Assembly (NCBI RefSeq): GCF_003477525.1
Contig: NZ_QUDO01000030.1
Coordinates: 1 to 44,610, forward strand
DNA length: 44,610 bases
DNA from: Ruminococcus sp. AF41-9
Lineage (GTDB): Bacteria; Bacillota; Clostridia; Lachnospirales; Lachnospiraceae
Direction: 5' to 3'
Below the pieces are notes generated by a model that searched no databases, was not told the DNA's origin, and was given only the letters and a program-made list of their open reading frames with translations. Position numbers and translations under genes: made by a program. This document shows, in pieces, positions 1-7,958 of this stretch. Positions within the stretch are counted from its first letter, which is position 1; every line of letters begins with the position of its first letter.

Positions 1-1
1 A

Positions 2-51
2 CAGGTCTAAAAGCCTCAGCGTAGCCCGCTACGCCTGCGTTTTTAGACCTG
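2..51. repeat. Palindromic hairpin element at left edge
   Basis: An 11-bp perfect inverted repeat (caggtctaaaa at 2-12, ttttagacctg at 41-51) encloses a second palindrome, gcgtagc-cc-gctacgc (19-34). The inner core matches the core of the 164-bp element at 5291-5454 (GTAGCGGGCTAC in the other orientation). It lies about 120 bp past the proC stop, so it may also act as a terminator-like hairpin. The stretch 52-169 holds only a small inverted repeat (tccgaaa at 112-118, tttcgga at 140-146) and no gene. Confidence 0.6.
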
Positions 52-169
52 CACACTCGAATCCGCATCCTACGCGATTGGTATAGTTATTTACGAAACG
101 ATGTACTAGATTCCGAAACCGCATATCAACAGAACAATATTTCGGAGCGTCCCTCCTATACAAACAAGA

Positions 170-964
170 TTACATTTTCTTCCCTTTTTCAGCCGCCCCA
201 TTCAGAGCTTCGAAAACAGCACTTCTGAACCCATTCTGTTCCAGAATTCGTACTCCTTCAATGGTAGTTCCGGCCGGGGAGCATACCATGTCTTTTAATT
301 CACCCGGATGCATACCGGTTTCCAGTACCATTTTTGCACTTCCAAGTACGGACTGTGCTGCAAACTGATAAGCCTGTTTTCTCGGCATTCCCTGAGCTAC
401 TGCTGCGTCTGCCATTGCCTCTACGAACATGAACACATAAGCCGGTGAGCAACCGCTTACAGCACCTACTGCATCCATCAGACGTTCCGGAACTACCTCT
501 GTACGACCGAAACTGTCTGTAATCTCACAGATCTGATCCAATTCTTCTGCTGATACTTTCTCATTAGCGCATACGCCTGTCATACCCTCACCAACCTGAG
601 CTGGAGTATTCGGCATCATTCTCACTACTTTCAGAGGTTGTCCACATTTCTCCTCCAGCCACGCAAGAGTTTTCCCCGGTGCAATACCTACGACTGTGTG
701 TTCCGGTGTCAGTTCATCTTTTACTTCATTCAGTACTTCTTCATAAAACTGCGGCTTCACTGCCAGGAAAAACAGTTTTGTACCTTTTACTACTTCACGG
801 TTATCCAGAGTTGTCACCACTCCCAGTTTCTCTTTACTTCGTTTGCTTCCTTCTTCTGTAAGATTGGAAACAATGATCTCGTCTTTCTTGTAGAGTCCTT
901 TTTTCAGCATACCGCTGATCATTGCGGAACCCATATTTCCACATCCGATAAATCCGATCTTCAT
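170..964 (-). CDS. proC: Pyrroline-5-carboxylate reductase
   Basis: This enzyme reduces 1-pyrroline-5-carboxylate to L-proline with NAD(P)H, the last step of proline synthesis in the cytoplasm. The 264-aa product starts with the Rossmann motif GFIGCGNMGSAM, then AVKPQ, and carries the family signature around VCSPAGTTIEGVRILE near the C-terminus. Its length is normal for ProC. I chose the ATG at 964 rather than an upstream in-frame ATG at 1018 because GAGGAG sits just ahead of it and homology starts at MKIGFIG. It stands alone, with its own promoter upstream (1057-1085). A domain-complete, intact gene. Confidence 0.95.
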   Translation of the reverse strand: MKIGFIGCGNMGSAMISGMLKKGLYKKDEIIVSNLTEEGSKRSKEKLGVVTTLDNREVVKGTKLFFLAVKPQFYEEVLNEVKDELTPEHTVVGIAPGKTLAWLEEKCGQPLKVVRMMPNTPAQVGEGMTGVCANEKVSAEELDQICEITDSFGRTEVVPERLMDAVGAVSGCSPAYVFMFVEAMADAAVAQGMPRKQAYQFAAQSVLGSAKMVLETGMHPGELKDMVCSPAGTTIEGVRILEQNGFRSAVFEALNGAAEKGKKM

Positions 965-1056
965 AAGTTTGCTCCTCTCATGCAATCCAAAACAGACCAG
1001 ACAGGTAAAAACATCCACCTTACTGCCTGCATAACCAGATAACTGCTTTTTCGCAT

Positions 1057-1085
1057 ATTATAGTATATCCCTTTAGCAAAGTAAA
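1057..1085 (-). promoter_or_regulatory. SigmaA-type promoter for proC
   Basis: On the minus strand TTTACT (-35, 1080-1085) is followed after exactly 17 bp by a perfect TATAAT (-10, 1057-1062). It lies about 90 bp upstream of the proC start and just downstream of the deacylase remnant, so proC is probably transcribed alone. Confidence 0.65.
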
Positions 1086-1117
1086 GCAGCTCTTTACAAT
1101 AAACATCTGCTATCCGC

Positions 1118-1504
1118 TTACTGAACAAGCTTAATAACTGCCGTGTTTGCATAAGTCAGAGGTTCATTATGGATAAAAAATACTTTCCCGTCTACCGGTG
1201 CATAAAGTGTTTCTATCAGTTCGCTTTCATACGGATGGATAATATTGGCAAGCGGTTGTCCCATTGCTACCGTTTCCCCTGCCTTTACAAGTGGCTCAAA
1301 AATACCGGATTCCGAAGTTCTGACCGGTATAAGTTCTGTATCACTCACTATTTTCGGTTTTATCAGTGACGGTCCATGATATTGGACAATACCCTGTGCA
1401 GACAGAAAATTCAGGACAGCCAGCACCGCCTGACCTGCACCATTGGGATTGATCCGTTCTGTTGCCGTTGTATAAAGTGAAAAAGGCACTTTGCATGAGT
1501 ACAA
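1118..1504 (-). pseudogene. Succinylglutamate desuccinylase/aspartoacylase family remnant (C-terminal third)
   Basis: The roughly 128 readable codons match only the C-terminal barrel of the M14-like AstE/AspA deacylase family (GIFEPLVKAGETVAMGQPLA, then APVDGKVFFIHNEPLTYANT). Intact members have about 330-350 residues; the N-terminal two thirds with the zinc-binding His/Glu residues are absent. The only start available is a TTG at 1504 without a convincing ribosome site, and an in-frame TAA lies 27 bases further upstream. The neighbouring NhaC-type antiporter, with which such deacylases often travel, is frameshifted. I read both as a decayed two-gene operon. The fragment is very unlikely to be catalytic. 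Confidence 0.75.
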
Positions 1505-1671
1505 AACGCCTTTGTTTCAGATTCAGATTTTAAATTTTTAATGGATGTATTTTAACACGTTGAATCAATGATATCAAGAATCCAGACTGTATATTTAACG
1601 TTTTCTTTTATTATGTCTGGAAAAAAAATAACACACCGGAAGCAGATACAGATAAATTGCCGCACACACAC

Positions 1672-2889
1672 TCATTGTCGTGCACCGATAAATGCCAGAG
1701 GAACCGCCGATGCGATTGACCAGGGGATCAGCGGGGCGACTACAACTGCTGAGTTTTCCAGCGAAAGAGCAAATTCCTTTTTATCCGGGTTGTTTTCTCC
1801 GCAGAGCTGATTGGTGAGCATAATAGATAATGTCTGGTTACAGGATACCGCTGCAGTCACAACGGAAGTCAGCAAAGTTGTTCCAAATGGAGTAATCCTG
1901 CTGTTTAGATTCCCGATAAACTCTTTAATCCCATGAAGAAAATCTGTCCCTTTAAAAATTCCGGAATAGCAGGATGAAATGCCTACGATCGCCACTACTT
2001 TCATATTAGAAAGAACGCCACCTCCGCCCATCAATCTGTTTATCTGTTCATTGTCCGGTGAAAAACCTGAAATGCACAAAGATGGAAGTCCTGAAACCGG
2101 ATATTTCTGTACCAGCACTGCGACAAAAATTCCGACCAGCGCACTTATCGCCAGAGTTCTTTTTACCTCCATGCGCAGTATGGAAAAAATAAGAACTGCC
2201 ACAACCGGAAGCAATGTCCAGATTGATAAATGATAAAATTCTCCCAGTGCTGCACGAATATCTACATCCGTTTTTCCTGCATGTGTCTGCAGCCCCAGAA
2301 CCCAGTAAATCACACATGACACTGCAAATGGTACTGCTGCAGTCTTTGCCATTCCTTTCAGATTTTCATACAGGTCTGTCCTTGTCAGTTCACTTACAAG
2401 CAAGGCACTGGTGGAAACCGGCGAGCATCTGTCGCCAAAATAGATTCCTGCAAGCACTGCACCTCCCGCAAGTACTTCAGAAGCATTCATACTCTTTGCC
2501 ATGGTCATGCAGATCACACCCATAGTAGCCGCTGTACCAAATGCAGTTCCTGTCAGGAAAGACACCAGCGAACATAAAAGAAATGAAGCCAGCAGCATAA
2601 TTGATGGTACGCATATTCCAGATGCATAATAAACAATAAATGCAATCGAGCCGCTTGCCCTCCATACAGCAGTCATCATTCCGATCAGCAAAAATGTCAG
2701 CAGGATATTCTTTGCTGTTTTCACTCCCTGCCATGAAAAAACAAGCATCTGTTTCCATGTTTTTTTCTTTACCAGTCCATATGCAAAAAACAGCACCAGT
2801 CCCAGAATCATGGCATAAATAATGGAGATTCCGGAAAATACGCATAATAAAAGAGCTGCAGCAAATATTCCAAGTAATAATAATTCCAT
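1672..2889 (-). CDS. NhaC-family Na+/H+ antiporter-like transporter, C-terminus frameshifted
   Basis: A 405-aa polytopic membrane protein of the NhaC superfamily, which exchanges Na+ (or an organic anion or amino acid) for H+. Family signs are the many hydrophobic segments, GDRCSPVSTSALLVSEL near the middle, and the conserved end NSAVVVAPLIPWSIASAVPLAFIGA. The ORF stops with GARQ, but the next frame continues without a break as TMSVCAAIYLYLLPVCYFF and a basic tail, ending at a TAA at 1596-1598. That is the expected last helix, so a one-base loss near 1690 has removed it (or the read has an error). The ATG at 2889 has a strong site (GGAGG). Substrate cannot be told; the deacylase remnant downstream hints at an acylated amino acid. 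Confidence 0.85.
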   Translation of the reverse strand: MELLLLGIFAAALLLCVFSGISIIYAMILGLVLFFAYGLVKKKTWKQMLVFSWQGVKTAKNILLTFLLIGMMTAVWRASGSIAFIVYYASGICVPSIMLLASFLLCSLVSFLTGTAFGTAATMGVICMTMAKSMNASEVLAGGAVLAGIYFGDRCSPVSTSALLVSELTRTDLYENLKGMAKTAAVPFAVSCVIYWVLGLQTHAGKTDVDIRAALGEFYHLSIWTLLPVVAVLIFSILRMEVKRTLAISALVGIFVAVLVQKYPVSGLPSLCISGFSPDNEQINRLMGGGGVLSNMKVVAIVGISSCYSGIFKGTDFLHGIKEFIGNLNSRITPFGTTLLTSVVTAAVSCNQTLSIMLTNQLCGENNPDKKEFALSLENSAVVVAPLIPWSIASAVPLAFIGARQ

Positions 2890-2947
2890 AGTTTACCTCC
2901 GGAGTTATTATATATCAGCTACAGTTCTTTTTCCATTCTTATATTTC

Positions 2948-4306
2948 TTATATTGTCGATACTTCAGGCGTGTTTGTTTTTTTCATCATTTTATAGTAAA
3001 CCGGAATCAACAGTGAGCAGGCTCCGATCCATGCCATTGGGCTGGCAATGCATACGGATGTGTAACCAATCACTCCGGAAAGTCCGACAGTTGCTGCAAT
3101 TCGCATTACCAGTTCGATCATACATGCTGTAAACGGTGCGCGTCCATTCTGCATGCTCTGAATGGAAGTGCGGTATACTGCAAGTAATCCCAGTATGAAG
3201 TAGCATGGAGCAACAACAGTCAGGTACATATCTGAGTAATGGTAAATCTCCTTTGTCGGATCTGTAAGGAACATTCTTACGATCGGATGACGAAGAAGCA
3301 GAATTCCGATGCACATGATCAGGTTGAATGTTTCTGTCTGGATCAGGCAGGCACGTACACCCTGACGGATACGGTCTTTTCTGCCGGCTCCGAAATTCTG
3401 GGCTACATAGTTGGAAATCGCTGTCATCATTGCATTGTTTATCAAAACAGAAACCTGATCTGCTTTGGATGCTGCAGTATATCCTGCGACTGCCGCAGTA
3501 CCAAGTGAGTTTACAACTGTCTGCATGGCAAGCTGTCCGATACACATAACGGACATCTGGAATCCCATTGGAAAGCCGGTCTTTAAATGCAGGATTGCTG
3601 CATCTTTCAGGTCTGAAAAATCTCCTCTGCGAAGATGCAGAATCGGATATTTTTTCAGTCCTACAATCAGACTCAGAACTGCTGAGAGGAACTGTGACAG
3701 AATGGTTGCCCATGCCGCACCTGCTACTCCCATATGTAACGGTACGATAAATACAACATCAAGGATAATATTCAGTACAGATGAAAATACCAGAAAATAC
3801 AGTGGTGTCTTGCTGTCTCCCAATGCACGAAGCATGTTGGAGATCATGTTATAAAAAACAGTAGCACCTGTACCAAGTAAAACTACGAACATGTAGTCAT
3901 ATGCTTCCCCTGAAATGTCAGATGGAATCTGCATCCAGACAAGAATCTGACGTGCGAGCAGACAGCAGATCAGTGTCAGAACTACTGTAAATGCAATACT
4001 CAGCAGTGTAGAAACCGCAACACTCTTGCGCATTCCTTTTTCATCTTTTGCCCCGCATTTCTGTCCAAGGCAGATACCGAAGCCTCCTGTGAATCCATTG
4101 ATAAAACAGAATACAAAATAAATAATAATACTGGTGGAGCCTACTGCTGCCAGCGAGTTCGCCCCCAGTGTTTTACCTACGATCACAGAATCCGCCAGTG
4201 TGTAAAATAACTGAAACAGGTTTCCCAGAATTACAGGGATTGCAAATTTCAGCAGTGACCAGAACGGATTTCCTGTAGTCAAATCCATTTCTTTTGATCT
4301 TGCCAT
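2948..4306 (-). CDS. MATE family efflux transporter
   Basis: A 452-aa multidrug and toxin extrusion protein, a Na+- or H+-coupled exporter in the cytoplasmic membrane. About 12 hydrophobic helices form two homologous halves; the N-terminal signature runs FAIPVILGNLFQLFYTLADS and then GANSLAAVGS, typical of the DinF/NorM-like branch. Length is normal for the family. It is divergent from the AraC-type gene at 4388 with an 81-bp gap, so that regulator is a plausible controller. The NhaC-type gene lies 58 bp downstream on the same strand. A second MATE/AraC pair occurs at 28.9-31.1 kb. Cargo is unknown. Confidence 0.92.
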   Translation of the reverse strand: MARSKEMDLTTGNPFWSLLKFAIPVILGNLFQLFYTLADSVIVGKTLGANSLAAVGSTSIIIYFVFCFINGFTGGFGICLGQKCGAKDEKGMRKSVAVSTLLSIAFTVVLTLICCLLARQILVWMQIPSDISGEAYDYMFVVLLGTGATVFYNMISNMLRALGDSKTPLYFLVFSSVLNIILDVVFIVPLHMGVAGAAWATILSQFLSAVLSLIVGLKKYPILHLRRGDFSDLKDAAILHLKTGFPMGFQMSVMCIGQLAMQTVVNSLGTAAVAGYTAASKADQVSVLINNAMMTAISNYVAQNFGAGRKDRIRQGVRACLIQTETFNLIMCIGILLLRHPIVRMFLTDPTKEIYHYSDMYLTVVAPCYFILGLLAVYRTSIQSMQNGRAPFTACMIELVMRIAATVGLSGVIGYTSVCIASPMAWIGACSLLIPVYYKMMKKTNTPEVSTI

Positions 4307-4323
4307 GTTTCTTACTCCTCTCC

Positions 4324-4352
4324 TTGCACGATGTGCGTGTCAACGTTATAAT
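4324..4352 (+). promoter_or_regulatory. SigmaA-type promoter for the AraC-family gene
   Basis: TTGCAC (4324-4329) and a perfect TATAAT (4347-4352) are separated by 17 bp, 36 bp ahead of the AraC ATG at 4388. It lies in the 81-bp gap shared with the divergent MATE gene, so a bound regulator here could act on both. Confidence 0.6.
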
Positions 4353-4387
4353 TATCAATATATAAGATAGAATCGGAGAATTGTAAA

Positions 4388-5293
4388 ATGGCTATGCGTA
4401 AAATTCTGGTGGATGAGACCAACCGCGAACTTTGTGAACATGGAACTGCGGGTTTTCCCATGACTGTAAATCATGACGACCTCTGGGCTTTTGAGGGGAA
4501 AAGTGTTCCTATTCACTGGCATAATGACCTGGAGATCAGCGTTCCCAGAGAGGGAGAAGCAATTTATCAGGTTTACCAGAAAAGCTATACTGTCAGACCG
4601 GGGGACGCTCTTGTTCTGAATCGAAATGTTCCGCATAGCTGCCATTCGCCTAATAGCAGTCACGCCAGATATAGTACTTTTCTGGCACGTCCGGATTTTA
4701 TATACGGCGAATACGGAAGTGATGTGGAACGCAGATGTTTTCGCCCTTTTCTCCAGAATTCTGCTGTCCCCTGTATCCTTCTTACTTCCGGAAATTCATG
4801 TACCCGGACTGTGATTCAAAAGCTCAATGAAACAGAAGCCCTCTTTGATCAGAAGACCTTCTGTTATGAGTTGAAGATTAAGGGGATTCTCTGTGAGATT
4901 TTCGGTATGATTCTCTGCGAACATCAGAATGATCTTGCAAAATTTATTCCGGCCAACCATCTGGAACTGGAAAGGCTGGAACAAATGCTGGATTATCTTA
5001 ATACGCATTTTGAATCCGTAATCTCTCTGCAGGAACTGGCAGACCAGGTTCATCTGTCCAGAGAAGTCTGCTGCCGTCTGTTCAAAAAAATGACTGGCAA
5101 GACAATTACCGGCTATCTGGAAGAATATCGTGTCAACCAAAGTCTGCCTCTGGTTCAGAGCTGCCAATATTCTATGATCCAGATTGCAGATATGACAGGC
5201 TTCAGCAACGCCAGCCGTTTTGCCCGGGCATTTCGCCGACAATTCGGATGCAATCCCGGTGAATACAATTCTCTTAAGCTGCAAAAGTGCTAG
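4388..5293 (+). CDS. AraC family transcriptional regulator (cupin sensor domain)
   Basis: A 301-aa ligand-responsive DNA-binding protein. Residues about 30-90 form an AraC-type cupin (PIHWHNDLEISV, then YTVRPGDALVLNRNVPHSC). The C-terminal hundred residues hold two helix-turn-helix units (LQELADQVHLSREVCCRLFK and IQIADMTGFSNASRFARAFR, ending near FGCNPGEY). GGAG lies 9 bases before the ATG at 4388, and a good promoter precedes it. It faces away from the MATE pump, its likely target. Its stop codon (TAG, 5291-5293) is made by the first bases of a palindromic element, so the original C-terminus may have been slightly different. Confidence 0.9.
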   Translation: MAMRKILVDETNRELCEHGTAGFPMTVNHDDLWAFEGKSVPIHWHNDLEISVPREGEAIYQVYQKSYTVRPGDALVLNRNVPHSCHSPNSSHARYSTFLARPDFIYGEYGSDVERRCFRPFLQNSAVPCILLTSGNSCTRTVIQKLNETEALFDQKTFCYELKIKGILCEIFGMILCEHQNDLAKFIPANHLELERLEQMLDYLNTHFESVISLQELADQVHLSREVCCRLFKKMTGKTITGYLEEYRVNQSLPLVQSCQYSMIQIADMTGFSNASRFARAFRRQFGCNPGEYNSLKLQKC

Positions 5294-5454
5294 AGCGTGT
5301 CTGAAAAATGCTTTCTGCAAGATGTGCGTCACAATTTGTGGGATATTTTGCCCGGATGAGGGCGCCGTAGCGGGCTACGGCAACTGAATTCGGGTGAAAT
5401 ATCCCGCAAAGTGGGGCGTGCAGATTGCGGGAATGATTTTTCAGACACGCTCTA
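5291..5454. repeat. 164-bp palindromic MITE-like element
   Basis: Perfect 19-bp terminal inverted repeats (tagagcgtgtctgaaaaat at 5291-5309; its complement at 5436-5454) bound a sequence that is itself largely self-complementary around the core cgtagcgggctacg. It encodes no protein. The ends begin with TA, as in many TA-targeting MITEs. Related pieces occur at 6328-6368, 14973-14994 and 2-51. As RNA it would fold into one long hairpin at the 3' end of the AraC transcript. The remaining stretch 5455-5584 holds nothing I recognise. Confidence 0.75.
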
Positions 5455-5584
5455 ACCTGTATCTGTTCTTTTATATGGTTATCCTTCTGCCGCATGGATA
5501 TTATATTAGAATTCTGTGTCAGAAACCATTCCGGTATTGATTTACATGATACAGATATTGATTTTTTCAGACCTATTGTTTTCA

Positions 5585-5637
5585 AAAAAAGAACAGCCCC
5601 TTTGACTTATTATGTGTCAATGAGACTGTTCTTTTTT
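5585..5637. terminator. Intrinsic terminator between convergent genes
   Basis: aaaaaagaacag (5585-5596) pairs with ctgttctttttt (5626-5637), with extra pairing ttgac/gtcaa inside. A T-run follows on both strands, so it can serve the AraC gene (+) and the LUD-domain gene (-), which ends at 5680. Confidence 0.75.
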
Positions 5638-5679
5638 ATTATTTGTGTTCAATCGAAGCCAGGGACTTACTTGATTTGG

Positions 5680-6306
5680 TTACATCCCAAGTGTGTCATT
5701 TACCAGAATCACATGGATTCTGTCTTTATGTCTGGAATATCTGGTGATCAGGAACTGACAGCAGATGGTATCCGGGGATTTGCAGTCAAAGCATTTTCCG
5801 GTTTCCTTACATGGAGTTTTGATATCAAATCTCTGCGCATTAGCTGTAGCTGCCACATTTCTGGCACGCTTCATTGCACTGTCAAGATCCGGACAGACTT
5901 TGTTTATACCTACAATAAAGATTACTTTTTTCGGACCCTGGGCAATGCAGGATACACGGTTGGAATTGCCGTCAATATTGACAAGGACGCCATCATCTGT
6001 AACTGCATTGGCACTGGATAAAAAGAAATCTGCATCATAGGCTGCCATAAGTCCCTCACGAGGTTCAAGCTTTGCGCGGTCAATATAATTATACTCTCCA
6101 TCCTGCAGGGCTTTGACCAGACCGATCTCATGTGCACTCATGCATCCGCCCATGGCGATCGTGCTTCCGTTTGGGATCAGTTCCAGGGCCTGCTTTAATG
6201 CTGCTTCTTTATCTTGTGCATAATACCCGGACATATTGCGGGATTCCAGTCCCTTAATCACTGTTTTTGCCAAAAGCTCGTTTCTTTTTTTCATGTTTGC
6301 ATCCAT
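5680..6306 (-). CDS. LUD-domain protein (LutC/YkgG-like lactate utilization family)
   Basis: A 208-aa cytoplasmic protein of the LUD (formerly DUF162) family, related to LutC, which in Bacillus takes part in L-lactate oxidation together with iron-sulfur partners LutA and LutB. Visible marks are IPNGSTIAMGGCMSAHEIGL, DRAKLEPREGL, FLSSANAVTDDGVLVNIDG and the C-terminal cysteine cluster TPCKETGKCFDCKSPDTIC, common in the Clostridial stand-alone branch. I chose the ATG at 6306 because AGGAGG lies just upstream; a longer reading from 6363 would run into a repeat fragment. No lutA or lutB is nearby, so the physiological role is uncertain. Confidence 0.88.
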   Translation of the reverse strand: MDANMKKRNELLAKTVIKGLESRNMSGYYAQDKEAALKQALELIPNGSTIAMGGCMSAHEIGLVKALQDGEYNYIDRAKLEPREGLMAAYDADFFLSSANAVTDDGVLVNIDGNSNRVSCIAQGPKKVIFIVGINKVCPDLDSAMKRARNVAATANAQRFDIKTPCKETGKCFDCKSPDTICCQFLITRYSRHKDRIHVILVNDTLGM

Positions 6307-6327
6307 TGTTGTATCCTCCTTAATGTC

Positions 6328-6368
6328 TGGAGCATGCAGATTGTAGAAATTATTTTCAAACACGCTCT
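6328..6368. repeat. Half-copy of the palindromic element
   Basis: About 40 bp upstream of the LUD gene match the right arm of the 5291-5454 element at roughly four positions in five (shared gcagattg core, and cacgctct end). It lies directly before the ribosome site, within the probable 5' untranslated region, and is not flanked by a matching left arm. Confidence 0.6.
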
Positions 6369-6454
6369 GGTTTTAATTGTTGTCCCAATCATACCATATT
6401 TCCGGTTTCATTTCTATTTTAACCAGATAAACACTGCACTTTTTTTATTACGGT

Positions 6455-7822
6455 TTATTCACATTTTCCAATACCACCAGGAAACGTAGTAGATGCTCCG
6501 CCCTGTACTCTTTGTACGACACTGCCATCTCGTGCATCGATTGTGAGAAGCGGTACACCGATGCGATCCATAGTAACGCTGTCTATACCCATTTCATCAC
6601 CGCCATCTGCATAGGCCGGTTCCTGGGAATTCCAGGTTCCATAGAAATCCCATACCGGAATCAGACTTCCCTCTGTGCTGCTGTTGCCCTCCCGCACGCG
6701 CATATATCCAATCTGGACTTTTGTTATCATCATCTCAACACTCTGTGCATCAATAGAGGGATAACGGCTGAAACTTATGCCACCTACTGCCGGCAGACGG
6801 TTTTCCTGTTCTGTCATAATCTGCATGGTGATTGTTTTTTCGAAAATGTCTTTGATTTCATTAAATGGCAGAAGAAACAATGCTTCGTCCGAAGCATCTG
6901 ATACCTCAATTGGATCACTGTGTTGGAAACTCTGAAGTGTTCCGCTGCAGAAAATCATTGTCAGCGATTCATTATCCCACACATCGCACTTCGCTTCATG
7001 AAAATTATCGTCTTCATCTATCCAGGGACGGGATAATTCATCATATGGCAGATAAGAATTCCGTATATAATTAACAGGTACACCATCGACCATTCTTTCA
7101 AAGAAAAAAGAGGTCTTTTCCAAAGTGCAGTTTTCTTCTGTGAGTTCTTTTGATGCACTGTCAAACAGGTGCCATTCTCCAGAAACAATATCCTTTACAT
7201 AATTTTCTGCGCCGTCATCAGGCATATTCTGATTTCCTGCTTTTATATAATTCTGAAATCGTTCTGCTCTTTGTTTTTTCTCATCCTGAGACATATTTTC
7301 TTCGTTCACATCATCAAACGCAGCATATTTTTCCAAAAAACTAAATGCTTCTAAATCGGGGAATGTACCTGTATACTGGTACGTCAGTCCATCCACCTCA
7401 TATGTTTCTGCCAATCCATCATAGTCTTGTTTCAACAATTGCCCTTTGGCAAAAGTATCCAGTACTTTCTGTGGCTCTTCTTCAGAAATTGTCGCTTTTT
7501 TTACATTTTTCAGACATATGGCATCCACATCCGGCACTTCCACCGGTGCATCGGCTATCAGGGTAAATTTCATAGGATTTTCCTGATCTGTTCGTTCTGC
7601 GGATCTTAAATCGGACTGGATGGTTGTCTGGTAGGTTTTCGGAGCCTGCACCTGTTCAGTGACTGTTTTCTGAACTGTTTCTTTCTCTTTGTTTTCCTCT
7701 TTCTTTGCAGCAGTCTTATCCTTTTCTTCTACAACAGCAGAATGAACGACCTTATCACATCCTGATATTGTAAAAAGATTCATACATAAAAAAGCTCCCA
7801 GAAATATTTTTACTTTCTTCAT
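6455..7822 (-). CDS. DUF6034 family lipoprotein
   Basis: A 455-aa predicted surface lipoprotein. The signal peptide MKKVKIFLGAFLCMNLFTISGC ends in a lipobox with Cys at residue 22; a charged Lys/Glu-rich spacer follows (about 30-60), then a long globular domain that resembles the DUF6034 family of Lachnospiraceae. The function of that family is unknown. The ATG at 7822 is preferred over an in-frame TTG at 7912 because it gives the lipoprotein signal and has AAGGA upstream. It follows a two-component system on the same strand, but a hairpin with a T-run (7850-7885) sits in its leader, and an 11-bp direct repeat lies just before that. It is probably an output of the kinase/regulator pair. Confidence 0.8.
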   Translation of the reverse strand: MKKVKIFLGAFLCMNLFTISGCDKVVHSAVVEEKDKTAAKKEENKEKETVQKTVTEQVQAPKTYQTTIQSDLRSAERTDQENPMKFTLIADAPVEVPDVDAICLKNVKKATISEEEPQKVLDTFAKGQLLKQDYDGLAETYEVDGLTYQYTGTFPDLEAFSFLEKYAAFDDVNEENMSQDEKKQRAERFQNYIKAGNQNMPDDGAENYVKDIVSGEWHLFDSASKELTEENCTLEKTSFFFERMVDGVPVNYIRNSYLPYDELSRPWIDEDDNFHEAKCDVWDNESLTMIFCSGTLQSFQHSDPIEVSDASDEALFLLPFNEIKDIFEKTITMQIMTEQENRLPAVGGISFSRYPSIDAQSVEMMITKVQIGYMRVREGNSSTEGSLIPVWDFYGTWNSQEPAYADGGDEMGIDSVTMDRIGVPLLTIDARDGSVVQRVQGGASTTFPGGIGKCE

Positions 7823-7849
7823 TTCTTTCTCATCCTTTCTTAATTTGTC

Positions 7850-7885
7850 AAAAAAGGTACCCTCTTCATATGAGAAAAGAGTACC
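7850..7885 (-). terminator. Terminator hairpin in the leader of the DUF6034 gene
   Basis: On the minus strand ggtactctt pairs with aagagggtacc (two-base bulge) and is followed directly by six T (7850-7855). Only 27 bases separate it from the lipoprotein ATG at 7822, too few for a promoter, so transcripts of that gene must read through it. It may end the two-component operon, or act as an attenuator. Confidence 0.6.
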
Positions 7886-7909
7886 ATACTGTCTTTCCAA
7901 TGTATTCAT

Positions 7910-7931
7910 CAAGATGTAAACAAGTTGTAAA
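7910..7931 (-). promoter_or_regulatory. 11-bp direct repeat, probable OmpR-type regulator box
   Basis: Minus strand reads TTTACAACTTG then TTTACATCTTG, two copies of an 11-bp unit with two differences. An 11-bp period is what OmpR/PhoB-type response regulators use. The nine bases TTACATCTT recur at 9941-9949 just upstream of the regulator gene itself, in the same orientation. The site is about 90 bp upstream of the DUF6034 lipoprotein start. Confidence 0.5.
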
Positions 7932-7958
7932 TTCCATCTGCTAGATCAGGTTAATTCT

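Noticed and set aside
52..169. Possible gene end or RNA at the left edge
   Set aside because: No open frame, no tRNA-like fold, only a 7-bp inverted repeat; too little sequence to call.
5494..6021. A 175-codon plus-strand frame
   Set aside because: It is opposite the LUD gene and crosses the terminator; the composition is that of an antisense frame.
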